From JALWSI01 sp964569095 [NCBI: uncultured Aquificales bacterium] (GTDB lineage: Bacteria > Thermosulfidibacterota > Thermosulfidibacteria > Thermosulfidibacterales): a stretch of DNA of 13,890 nucleotides. The notes under the pieces are model-generated. The model was given only the letters and a program-made list of their open reading frames with translations, was not told the DNA's origin and ran no database searches. A program made the translations under genes and the position numbers. Location: contig CAZMTB010000212.1 in the NCBI GenBank assembly GCA_964569095.1, positions 1-13,890 of the forward strand, read 5' to 3'. Every line of letters begins with the position of its first letter. The stretch's first letter is position 1. This document shows positions 7,390-13,890 of this stretch, one piece after another.

Positions 7390-7985
7390 CCCACCGTCAC
7401 CACCTCGTCTCCCGAAGTGAGCCGCTCTACGGTGTCGTACATGTTGGTTATTCTCCCCACGCCCAGCTTGTCCTTCACCCCGAAAAAGTCGAGACAGGTA
7501 CCACAGGAGTATATCTCAACCCCCTTCTCCTCGAGTTCCCTCAAGGGCTCGAGCACGGGAGAGGTGTTGAGCGTCAAGAATACCCCCTTGTTCAGAAAAA
7601 GAAGCCTCTTGGGAGGATTGGTGGCCTCCGTTAGGGTGGCTACGAAGGCCCTCATCAAGAGGCTACCCAGCTCTTCGTCAGGGCCTATGGAATCACTGGT
7701 GACGAGAAGGGTCACCCCTCCCGTTGCCGTCTTCTCCGAGGGCTCCTTCAAGGGTAGAGAACAGGTGTAGCCCTTGGCCACTGTCAACACGAAACACCCC
7801 TCCTCCCTCTTCACCTCAACGGTGCACCCCTGGCTCTGGGCAAACCTCTTCACGTTCTCGCAAGAGGCCTCGTTGTCCACCAAGACGGTTATCACGCCCT
7901 CCTGGAGCTCCTCCAGGGCCTCCTTGGTCTTCAAAACGGGAATGGGGCACGAAAGTCCCCTGGCATCCACCTTGAGATCCCTCAT
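7386..7985 (-). CDS. yedF: Selenium metabolism protein YedF (TusA-like plus DsrE-like domains)
   Basis: The 199-residue cytoplasmic protein has two domains. Residues 1-72 are TusA/SirA-like with the carrier motif [15 protein letters not shown], Cys13 being the residue that carries sulfur in TusA. Residues about 89-195 are DsrE/F-like, with [28 protein letters not shown] and a second Cys pair, SCGTC, near 156-160. This two-domain form is known to co-occur with selD in selenium-using bacteria and is thought to carry or deliver Se or S; its exact reaction is not established. The ATG at 7983-7985 follows GGGAGGAGAG and overlaps the cysteine desulfurase stop as ATGA, and its own stop overlaps the selD start in the same way. 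Tight coupling on both sides supports a role between Se release and SelD. CPxP carries Cys, not Sec. Confidence 0.92.
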   Translation of the reverse strand: MRDLKVDARGLSCPIPVLKTKEALEELQEGVITVLVDNEASCENVKRFAQSQGCTVEVKREEGCFVLTVAKGYTCSLPLKEPSEKTATGGVTLLVTSDSIGPDEELGSLLMRAFVATLTEATNPPKRLLFLNKGVFLTLNTSPVLEPLRELEEKGVEIYSCGTCLDFFGVKDKLGVGRITNMYDTVERLTSGDEVVTVG

Positions 7986-9136
7986 CGCCTCTCCTCCCTT
8001 GCAATCCGTTCCAGGGCCTCCACCAGCACCCCGACGTCCCCCTCCACATTTGTAAACCCAAAAGAGACCCTGACGGTGCCGCGGGGGAAGGTATCCAGCG
8101 CACGATGTGCAGAAGGTGCACAGTGAAGACCCGGCCTCGTCATTATCCCGTATTCAGCATCCAGAATGGTGGATACCCAGGCAGGATCCACCCCCTCTAC
8201 CTGAACCGAGCAGACGGCAACTCCCCCGTCGCCTCTGGGTCCCCAGAAGCGAAGACCCCTCACCCCCTTGGCCTCAGCCTCAAACAGCCTTAAAAGCCCC
8301 ATCTCGTGGGCGTGTACCCTATCCGGCCCCGTGGTTAGCAACCACTCCAGGGCAGCACCAAGGCCCGCTATTCCCTCGGCATTGGGAGTTCCACTCTCGT
8401 AGAGGTCGGGCAACATCTCAGGTTGCAACTCCTCCTCCGACCTGCTTCCGGTACCCCCTCGAACAAGAGGAGGAGGAAGCTCGTCTCCCCCTATGACGAG
8501 ACCACCCGTACCTTTGGGTCCCCTGAGCCCCTTGTGGCCGGTGAAGGCCAGAAAGTCTATTCCCAACTCTCCCACCGAGAGGGGCAAGACCCCTGCGGTC
8601 TGGGCAGCGTCAACCAGAAGCAACGCACCTGCTCTCTTGGCCACACGGGAGATTTTGCCCAGCGGGACCACCTCTCCCATCACGTTGGAGCCGTGGTTCA
8701 CCACCACCATCCTGGGAGACTCCCTCTCGCAGAGCAACTCAAACCGCTCCAACCACTGGCCCAGAGGGGAAGACCAATCAGCCTCCACCCTGAATAGCTC
8801 TATTCCCCTCTCCTCCACGAGGGCGTTCAGGGGACGCATAACCGCGTTGTGCTGAAACGGCGTTACCACCACCCTATCTCCAGGTCTAAGTATGCCCAGG
8901 GCAAGGTTGATGGCCTCGGTGGCGTTCCTGGTGAAGATCACCCTATCGCTGCTTCCTACCCCAAAAAACTCCGCCAACTTGCTACGGCACTGGTGGATCA
9001 GGCGTCCCGCCTCCACGGAGAGCCTGTGACCGGAACGCCCGGGATTACCCCCCGTCTCTTCCAGTACCCTCACCACCGCCTCCGTCACCCCAGGGGCCTT
9101 GGGAAAGCTGGTGGCAGCGTGGTCCAAGTAGATCAA
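7982..9136 (-). CDS. Cysteine desulfurase-family PLP enzyme (selenium cluster type)
   Basis: The 384-residue class V aminotransferase-fold enzyme would take sulfur from cysteine, or selenium from selenocysteine, onto an active-site Cys. It starts [14 protein letters not shown], has [12 protein letters not shown] (69-80), the PLP-contact region [11 protein letters not shown] (144-154) and VDAAQTAG (175-182), the Schiff-base Lys202 in [13 protein letters not shown], and the catalytic Cys339 in [20 protein letters not shown]. It resembles the EF2568-type cysteine desulfurase family more than housekeeping IscS or SufS. The start is TTG at 9134-9136 behind a GGGGGAAGGGG ribosome site; an in-frame stop lies 24 bases upstream with no other start codon between, so TTG is the only plausible start. 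It overlaps yedF and follows the DUF3343 gene by 34 bp. A role in supplying Se to SelD is inferred from context; cysteine desulfuration for other pathways is possible. Confidence 0.9.
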   Translation of the reverse strand: MIYLDHAATSFPKAPGVTEAVVRVLEETGGNPGRSGHRLSVEAGRLIHQCRSKLAEFFGVGSSDRVIFTRNATEAINLALGILRPGDRVVVTPFQHNAVMRPLNALVEERGIELFRVEADWSSPLGQWLERFELLCERESPRMVVVNHGSNVMGEVVPLGKISRVAKRAGALLLVDAAQTAGVLPLSVGELGIDFLAFTGHKGLRGPKGTGGLVIGGDELPPPLVRGGTGSRSEEELQPEMLPDLYESGTPNAEGIAGLGAALEWLLTTGPDRVHAHEMGLLRLFEAEAKGVRGLRFWGPRGDGGVAVCSVQVEGVDPAWVSTILDAEYGIMTRPGLHCAPSAHRALDTFPRGTVRVSFGFTNVEGDVGVLVEALERIAREERR

Positions 9137-9170
9137 CCCCTTCCCCCACGCAGAAGGTCAGGATCACCCA

Positions 9171-9446
9171 TTACGCCTTGGCCCCCTTGAGGGTAAGGGG
9201 AAGGAGTTCCGGCACGAGGTAGATGCCGCTGAGCATACCGCCACACTCTTCTTCCAGCAGAGAGACCCCCTTGTGGAGAAACCCCCTGCTCACCAAAAGG
9301 GAGACCCCACACTCGCTGCTCAGGTCCTTGGGGGTAGGAATAACCATGCAGCTAACCCCCCTACCTTTGAGCCTTGCCTCTATCTCGAAGGCATAGTGAC
9401 CGTTCTTGGGAACGATGAGCACACCCTCCTTCTTCATGGTATCCAT
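9171..9446 (-). CDS. DUF3343 putative Se/S carrier-like protein
   Basis: The 91-residue protein carries the DUF3343 pattern: a first strand (GVLIVPKNG), the helix HYAFEIEARLKGRG, then VIPTPKDLSSECGVSL, where PTP.xLSSxCG is the family hallmark with Cys46. The family is small, often found beside selD, yedF and a cysteine desulfurase, and is proposed to carry Se or S; no activity is proven. It is the first gene of the selenium operon. The start is uncertain: ATG at 9444-9446 (chosen, weak GGGTG upstream) or ATG at 9435-9437, three residues later. The frame stays open upstream to 9710; an ATG 22 codons further up would give MLITIVDSID..., but those residues have no ribosome site or family match. 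There are two further Cys, 33 and 68. Confidence 0.82.
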   Translation of the reverse strand: MDTMKKEGVLIVPKNGHYAFEIEARLKGRGVSCMVIPTPKDLSSECGVSLLVSRGFLHKGVSLLEEECGGMLSGIYLVPELLPLTLKGAKA

Positions 9447-9617
9447 GGTATTAGGCACCCAGGGGGTTTCAAAATAGGCTTTGTCTATCGAATCCACGAT
9501 CGTGATTAGCATTTTTGCATGAATTGGCGAGAATAAATACCATTTGCTCTCCCTTGACAGAAAACACCAAGAGTATAGTGTATCCCACAGAAGATTCGGA
9601 GAAAGGAGGGTCAAGAG
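9447..9617. promoter_or_regulatory. Divergent promoter region, selenium operon and Liv transporter
   Basis: This 171-bp region separates divergent operons. On the plus strand a perfect -35 TTGACA (9554-9559) is followed after 16 bp by a weak -10 TAGTGT (9576-9581), with AGGAGG (9605-9610 region) before the ATG at 9618. A perfect 10-bp palindrome CACGATCGTG at 9495-9504 lies nearer the DUF3343 gene and may be an operator; it shares the CGATCG core with the palindrome at 1815-1828. No convincing promoter was found for the minus strand. Confidence 0.45.
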
Positions 9618-10841
9618 ATGAGGAGGTTCTTTGGTATCAGTGTTTCTCTCTTCGTGGCAGTGGCGGTTTTTGCAGCCTTCTCCCTGGCAGCAGGGGTGAG
9701 GGGGGCCCACGCGGAGAACGTGATCAAAGTAGGTTGTGCAATCTCCTTCACCGGCAAGAAGAGCCGTTCTGGAAAACTCTACATTGACTCCTACAACCTA
9801 GCGGTGGAGAAGATCAACGAGAGCGGGGGAGTGAAGGTTGGCGACAAGTACTACAAGCTCAAAATCATCTACTACGACGACAAGAGCAGTGCAGACGAGA
9901 GCGCCAAGCTGGTTGAGAAGCTAATCTCTGAAGACAAGGTGAACTTCCTCCTTGGACCGTACTCCAGCGGAATAACCATCCCCGACAGCATAATAGCCCA
10001 GCGCTACAGAATCCCCATGATCGAGGGAGGCGGTGCCTCGGGCAAGATATTCAGCAGGGGCAACAAGTACATCTTTGGAACCCTTCCTCCCGCCGGGGAG
10101 TACTTCAAGTCAACCCTGGAGATGATGAAGGGATTCAACCCCGCGCCCAAGAAGATAGCCATACTCTACGCAGACGACAAGTTCGACAAGAGCGTTGCCA
10201 AGGGAACGAAGAAACTGGCAGAGAAGATGGGCTTCGACGTGGTGGTCTACGAGAGGTACGCCGAGGGGGCAAGCGACTTCAACACGGTGCTCACCAAGGT
10301 TAAGGCAGCAAAGGCAGACGCGGTCTTGGTGGCAGGGCACACCGAAGAGTCCCTCAACTTCGTCCAGCAGGCGAAAGAGCTCAACGTCTGCCCTAAGATG
10401 ATCTCCCTAACCGTGGGACCATCCGAGGCAGACTTCCGCAAGTCTCTGGGCAAGGACGCAGAGTACATCTTTGGGGTTGCAAGCTGGTCTCCCCAGATGA
10501 ACTTCAAGGGGTACCTCTTCAAAGACACCGCCGAGTTCGTGAAGGAGTTCAAGAAGCGTTACGGATACGACCCCGACTACCACAACGCCAGCGGAATAGC
10601 AGACGTGGCCGTTCTCAAGAACGCCATCGAGAGGGCAGGAACCCTGGATCCACAAAAGGTGAGGGATGCAATAGCCTCCACCTCTCTCGACACCATCTAC
10701 GGCCACGTGGAGTTCGCTCCCAACGGCCAGATCAAGGGCACCAGCGTGGTGCTCCAGATACTGGGAGGAGAGGTCGTCCAGGTCTATCCCAACGGCGTGA
10801 AGAAGCCTCACTACCCGGTCCCCTGCTGGAAAGAGCGCTAA
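9618..10841 (+). CDS. livK: Liv-type ABC transporter substrate-binding protein
   Basis: The 407-residue exported protein captures the substrate for the permease and ATPases encoded downstream. The N-terminus MRRFFGISVSLFVAVAVF is a Sec signal peptide with likely cleavage at AHA-EN (after residue 32). The mature part starts NVIKVGCAISFTGKKSRSG and has the periplasmic type I bilobed pattern: VGPLLGPYSSG-like (FLLGPYSSGIT), IPMIEGGGASG, KKIAILYADDKFDKSVAKG and ADAVLVAGHTEE. Relatives bind leucine, isoleucine and valine, but others in this family take amides, urea or aromatic compounds, so the substrate is not assigned. The name livK is by family only. AGGAGG lies 8 bp before the ATG, and a TTGACA promoter lies upstream. 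A strong hairpin follows the stop. Cys40 in the mature chain sits too far from a lipobox to suggest lipidation. Confidence 0.9.
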   Translation: MRRFFGISVSLFVAVAVFAAFSLAAGVRGAHAENVIKVGCAISFTGKKSRSGKLYIDSYNLAVEKINESGGVKVGDKYYKLKIIYYDDKSSADESAKLVEKLISEDKVNFLLGPYSSGITIPDSIIAQRYRIPMIEGGGASGKIFSRGNKYIFGTLPPAGEYFKSTLEMMKGFNPAPKKIAILYADDKFDKSVAKGTKKLAEKMGFDVVVYERYAEGASDFNTVLTKVKAAKADAVLVAGHTEESLNFVQQAKELNVCPKMISLTVGPSEADFRKSLGKDAEYIFGVASWSPQMNFKGYLFKDTAEFVKEFKKRYGYDPDYHNASGIADVAVLKNAIERAGTLDPQKVRDAIASTSLDTIYGHVEFAPNGQIKGTSVVLQILGGEVVQVYPNGVKKPHYPVPCWKER

Positions 10842-10862
10842 GCTTGGCGTGAACGCATTTAG

Positions 10863-10887
10863 GAGGGAGGGTGAAAAACCCTCCCTC
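10863..10887 (+). terminator. Intrinsic terminator or attenuator after the binding-protein gene
   Basis: GAGGGAGGGT, loop GAAAA, ACCCTCCCTC forms a perfect 10-bp GC-rich stem, followed by a pyrimidine run TCTTCTGTT rather than a pure T-run. It lies 21 bp after the binding-protein stop and 40 bp before the next gene. In Liv operons, partial termination here lets the binding protein be made in excess over the membrane parts; that this hairpin does so is inference. The GGAGGG in the stem could also occlude a ribosome site, but the livH site is downstream of the hairpin. Confidence 0.6.
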
Positions 10888-10927
10888 TCTTCTGTTCCCT
10901 TACCGCAAGGAGGAGAGAGATAATTAG

Positions 10928-11791
10928 ATGCTGCTTCTTCAGATAGTCATCAACGGTATCCTGAAAGGCGGGCTCTACGCCCTAATGGCCCTGGGCATGT
11001 CCCTCATCTGGGGGGTTATGGACATCATCAACATCGCCCACGGATCCTTCATCATGCTGGGGGCATTCACCACCTACTGGTTGTGGCACCTCATGGGACT
11101 AGACCCCTTCGCCGGCCTCGTAGCCTCCATGGTGATCCTATTCGTGCTGGGATTCCTGATACAGAAGTACATCATAAACCTGGTGATCAGGGCGTCCATC
11201 TTCGTAACACTAATCCTGGCCTTCGGCATAGAGATATTCATAAACAACGCCGCTCTGGTTGCCTGGACGGCCGACGTAAGAAAAGTCCAGATACCTTACG
11301 CAGCCGCCAACTTCACCCTGGGCGAGGTGATAACCATACCGGTGATCAGGCTGGTGGCATTCGTCCTGGCCTTTGCCATAGCCCTGGTTCTCTTCTACAT
11401 TCTCAACAAGACGCGGCTGGGAAGGGCCATCAGGGCGACCTCCCAGGACCTGGACGCTGCCCGCCTCTGCGGGGTGGACGTGGCAAACACCTACGCGGTA
11501 ACCTTTGGAATAGGCGTTGGAGCCGCTGGGGCGGCGGGAGCCCTTTGGTCGCTGCTCTTCCCCGTGAGCCCGATGATGGGGGGGATTCTAACCTTGAAGT
11601 CCTTCGTGGTGACCATCATTGGGGGACTTGGGACCATGATGGGTCCAATCTTAGGAGGACTCACCCTGGGGGTGGCAGAGGCGCTGGGAAGCAACTGGTT
11701 TGGCGCCACCTACGAGAACCTGATCAGTTTCACCATCCTCGTTCTGGTGCTCATCATTCGCCCCAAGGGTATCTTGGGAAAGGGGGACTGA
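10928..11791 (+). CDS. livH: Branched-chain amino acid ABC transporter permease LivH-type
   Basis: The 287-residue inner-membrane protein is one of two permease subunits. It begins LLLQIVINGILKGGLYALMALGMSLIWGVMDIINIAHGSFIMLGA, in which the GxLYALxALGLSL and NIAHGxFxMLGA patterns mark LivH. About eight hydrophobic helices follow. A cytoplasmic loop with TRLGRAIRATSQDLDAARLCGVDV (about 161-184) carries the EAA-type coupling region that contacts the ATPase. AAGGAGGAG precedes the ATG at 10928. It lies behind the hairpin and 4 bp before the next permease gene. Length is normal. Confidence 0.93.
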   Translation: MLLLQIVINGILKGGLYALMALGMSLIWGVMDIINIAHGSFIMLGAFTTYWLWHLMGLDPFAGLVASMVILFVLGFLIQKYIINLVIRASIFVTLILAFGIEIFINNAALVAWTADVRKVQIPYAAANFTLGEVITIPVIRLVAFVLAFAIALVLFYILNKTRLGRAIRATSQDLDAARLCGVDVANTYAVTFGIGVGAAGAAGALWSLLFPVSPMMGGILTLKSFVVTIIGGLGTMMGPILGGLTLGVAEALGSNWFGATYENLISFTILVLVLIIRPKGILGKGD

Positions 11792-11795
11792 GGCC

Positions 11796-12761
11796 ATGAG
11801 CAGAGAGAGAAACCTGTTGATAATAGGCATTCTACTGGGAGCGGCCCTGGCCATCCCCTTTGTTGCAAACAACTTTCTAATCAGGTTCTTCACCACGGTG
11901 CTGATGTTCGGCGTATTGGCCAGTGCCTGGAACCTCATTGGAGGATACACGGGGTACGCCTCCTTCGGCAACGTGGTGTTCTACGGAATAGGAGCCTACG
12001 TGACCGCCGTCCTCATGGAGAAGTTCGGCGTCTCTTTTGCAGTTGCCCTCCTAGCGTCCGGATTGGGAGCAGCCCTATTCGGCGTACTCATAGGCATACC
12101 CATACTGAGGCTAAGGGGACACTACTTCGCAATAGCCACCCTGGGCGTGGCAGAGGCCATGAAGGCCCTCGTTGATAACCTGGAGATAACCGAGGGCAAC
12201 TCGGGCATCTACCTGCCCATGATGGACCTCTCGGTGAAGGCCCAGTACACCTTCTTCTACTTCGCGATGCTTGCCCTGCTGATACTCACCCTCATGGTCA
12301 CCTTCGTGATCCTGAAGCACAAGTTCGGCTACGGGATAAGGGCAATAAGAGAAGACGAGGACGCCGCCAACATGGTGGGAATAAACACCACCCTCTTCAA
12401 GATATCCGCCTTCGCCCTAAGCGGACTCTTCACCGGCCTGGCAGGGGCGTTGTCTGCTTACCAGCAGGGATTCATAAAGCCCGAAGCGGTGTTCTCGGTG
12501 GAGATCACCGTGAAGATGATCGTGATGGCGGTCTTCGGAGGCATAGGCCACCTCTTCGGTCCCCTACTGGGAGCCGCCACCATAGAGGTGATCTCCGAGT
12601 TTCTCTCCAACTACTTCCTGGTTGCCCACACCCTCTTTTTCGGGGCCATAGTGATACTTGCCATCATCTTCACACCCAAGGGAATCATTCAGCTCGTCTC
12701 CGGGGAGAAGAAACTCAGCAAGAACTTCTTCCTCGAAAACATCAGGGAGCACAAGGTATGA
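11796..12761 (+). CDS. livM: Branched-chain amino acid ABC transporter permease LivM-type
   Basis: The 321-residue second permease pairs with LivH to form the membrane channel. Visible LivM features are LASAWNLIGGYTGYASFGNVVFYGIGAY-type pattern (about 46-71, the NxxxGYxGxxSFG signature), LRGHYFAIATLGVAEAM (107-123), EGNSGI, the EAA-like loop FGYGIRAIREDEDAANMVGI (about 179-198) and FGGIGHLFGPLLGA (near 249-262). The ATG at 11796 is 4 bp after the livH stop, with GGGGGA upstream. Its stop overlaps the livG start as ATGA (12758-12761), so the permease and first ATPase are translationally coupled. No defect is seen. Confidence 0.93.
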   Translation: MSRERNLLIIGILLGAALAIPFVANNFLIRFFTTVLMFGVLASAWNLIGGYTGYASFGNVVFYGIGAYVTAVLMEKFGVSFAVALLASGLGAALFGVLIGIPILRLRGHYFAIATLGVAEAMKALVDNLEITEGNSGIYLPMMDLSVKAQYTFFYFAMLALLILTLMVTFVILKHKFGYGIRAIREDEDAANMVGINTTLFKISAFALSGLFTGLAGALSAYQQGFIKPEAVFSVEITVKMIVMAVFGGIGHLFGPLLGAATIEVISEFLSNYFLVAHTLFFGAIVILAIIFTPKGIIQLVSGEKKLSKNFFLENIREHKV

Positions 12762-13525
12762 GCGCTGAAGCCACCACCAGGAAACCGCTGCTGCGGGGAG
12801 AGGGAATCTCCAAGTTTTTTGGAGGCCTCGCCGCAGTAAGCGAAGTGGACTTTGAACTCTACCCGGGAGAGATTCTGGGGCTTATCGGCCCCAACGGGGC
12901 AGGCAAGACCACGGTGATCAACATGATCTCCGGTGCCTACGCTCCAACCAAGGGCAAGATCTTCTTCAAAGAGAAAGAGATAACCGGCATGAAACCCTAC
13001 CAGATCGCCCACCTCGGCATAAGCCGCACCTTCCAGGTGGTCAAGCCCTTCAAGGGAATGACCGTGAGAGAGAACGTCTCGGTGGGAGCCATGTTTGGGG
13101 CCAAAGGAAAGGAGAGGAGCGCCAAGGAGGCCATAGAGGCCGCCGACGAGGTGCTCGAGTTCGTGGGGCTTGCAGAAATGGCAGACAAGCCGGCAGACAG
13201 CCTAAACGTGGCATCCCGGAAGAGGCTCGAGGTGGCCAAGGCCTTGGCCATGGGACCAGAGGTGCTCCTGCTGGACGAGGTCATGGCCGGTCTCAACTTC
13301 AAAGAGATAGACAAGGCGGTGGAGCTGATTCTGAAGGTTAGGGAATCTGGGGTCACCATACTGGTGATAGAGCACGTCATGAGGGCAATAAAGGCCATAA
13401 CCGACAGGATATTCGTGCTTCGCCACGGGGTGAAGATAGCCGACGGTCCCCCAGAAGAGGTCTTGAACGACGAAGAGGTCATCAAGGCCTACCTGGGCAA
13501 GCGCTACAAAGAGCTGGTTGGATGA
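12758..13525 (+). CDS. livG: Branched-chain amino acid ABC transporter ATPase LivG-type
   Basis: The 255-residue cytoplasmic ATPase drives transport. It has Walker A GPNGAGKTT (44-52), the Q-loop segment ISRTFQVVKPFKGMTVRENV (88-107), Walker B VLLLDEVMAGL (169-179), and the switch His206 in VIEHVM. The signature region, usually LSGGQ or LAYGQ, reads LNVASRKRLEVAKALA (149-164): the Gly-Gln is lost, though the KRLE.AKALA part remains. Signatures of the LxxxxRKRLELARAL type occur in other LivG proteins, so this is likely a subfamily trait, not a broken enzyme. The Walker B Pro (DEP) is Val. The start overlaps livM as ATGA, and livF follows after 12 bp. It works with LivF as a heterodimer. Confidence 0.92.
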   Translation: MSAEATTRKPLLRGEGISKFFGGLAAVSEVDFELYPGEILGLIGPNGAGKTTVINMISGAYAPTKGKIFFKEKEITGMKPYQIAHLGISRTFQVVKPFKGMTVRENVSVGAMFGAKGKERSAKEAIEAADEVLEFVGLAEMADKPADSLNVASRKRLEVAKALAMGPEVLLLDEVMAGLNFKEIDKAVELILKVRESGVTILVIEHVMRAIKAITDRIFVLRHGVKIADGPPEEVLNDEEVIKAYLGKRYKELVG

Positions 13526-13537
13526 GGAGACGGTCTC

Positions 13538-13890
13538 ATGCTGCTTGAAGTCAAGAACCTAAACGTGGCCTACGGAGACGTCCAGGTGCTGTGGGACATA
13601 AACCTCCAGGTGGACGAGGGGCAGATAGTGGCCTTGGTGGGCTCAAACGGGGCGGGTAAGTCGACCCTGCTGAGAACCCTCTCTGGACTGATAAAACCCA
13701 TGAGTGGGGAGATCATCTTCGACGGCAAACCCATACACGGTCTGAACTCCAACGAGATAGTGAACATGGGCATCATCCACGTGCCCGAGGGCCGAAGGCT
13801 CTTCCCCGACATGACCGTTGAGGAGAACCTGCTCATGGGGGCTTATCGTCGGGGCAAGGACCCCGAGATAGAGAGAGACCTGAAAGAGAT
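13538..13890 (+). CDS. livF: Branched-chain amino acid ABC transporter ATPase LivF-type, N-terminal part
   Basis: The frame runs off the right edge after 117 residues. Visible are the start MLLEVKNLNVAYGDVQVLWD, Walker A GSNGAGKST (about 36-44), TLSGLIKPMSG and the LivF hallmark IIHVPEGRRLFPDMTVEENL (about 77-96). The VPEGR and the length to this point distinguish LivF from LivG. The Walker B and signature motifs lie outside the window. It follows livG by 12 bp with GAGGAG upstream, as the fifth gene of the operon. Whether anything follows cannot be seen. Confidence 0.92.
   Translation, partial: MLLEVKNLNVAYGDVQVLWDINLQVDEGQIVALVGSNGAGKSTLLRTLSGLIKPMSGEIIFDGKPIHGLNSNEIVNMGIIHVPEGRRLFPDMTVEENLLMGAYRRGKDPEIERDLKE

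Noticed and set aside
9171-9710. DUF3343 gene starting at 9710 as a 179-residue protein
   Set aside because: The extra N-terminal 88 residues run through the divergent promoter region and into the signal peptide of the binding protein on the other strand, and resemble no family.
1-13890. CRISPR arrays, tRNA or rRNA genes, intact insertion sequences
   Set aside because: No regularly spaced repeats, no cloverleaf with a CCA-type acceptor, and no transposase frame were seen on either strand.

Overview
The window suggests a Gram-negative, probably anaerobic bacterium that makes selenoproteins. The Gram-negative reading rests on an EmrA-type periplasmic adaptor and a PilT-type pilus ATPase. Selenoprotein synthesis is shown by an in-frame UGA at the active site of selD. 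Heavy use of AGG/AGA arginine and ATA isoleucine codons with moderately high GC fits a thermophile or moderate thermophile. A Desulfobacterota-like lineage would fit, but that is inference; no rRNA or other phylogenetic marker is present.

Layout: (1) Positions 1-1447, minus strand: a PilT-family retraction ATPase gene runs by a 4-bp ATGA overlap into the 5' part of a phenylacetate-CoA ligase-like gene that leaves the window. (2) Positions 1448-1863: a 416-bp non-coding divergent region with several hairpins, a terminator-like stem for the minus strand, and a TetR-type palindrome. (3) Positions 1864-6375, plus strand: a four-gene operon of an unusual aldehyde dehydrogenase-fold protein, an EmrB-type efflux pump, a TetR regulator and an EmrA-type adaptor. 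The TetR probably acts at the palindrome upstream of the operon. (4) Positions 6376-9446, minus strand: a selenium-handling operon read DUF3343, cysteine desulfurase, yedF, selD. The last three genes are joined by ATGA overlaps, and selD has a UGA (Sec) codon followed by a SECIS-like hairpin. Gene callers without Sec handling would lose the first 39 residues of SelD. (5) Positions 9618-13890, plus strand: a branched-chain amino acid type (Liv) ABC transporter, in the order binding protein, two permeases, two ATPases, the last cut by the window end.

The selenium genes plausibly form one route: a PLP enzyme releases Se or S from an amino acid, small carrier-like proteins (DUF3343, YedF) pass it on, and SelD makes selenophosphate for selenocysteine synthesis. 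The efflux operon looks like a self-regulated detoxification unit. The Liv operon imports amino acids or related small molecules and has a hairpin after the binding-protein gene that could keep that protein more abundant than the membrane parts. The most unusual points are the Sec-containing SelD, the aldehyde dehydrogenase homologue that keeps its Cys but lacks the usual Asn and Glu, and the structured non-coding region.
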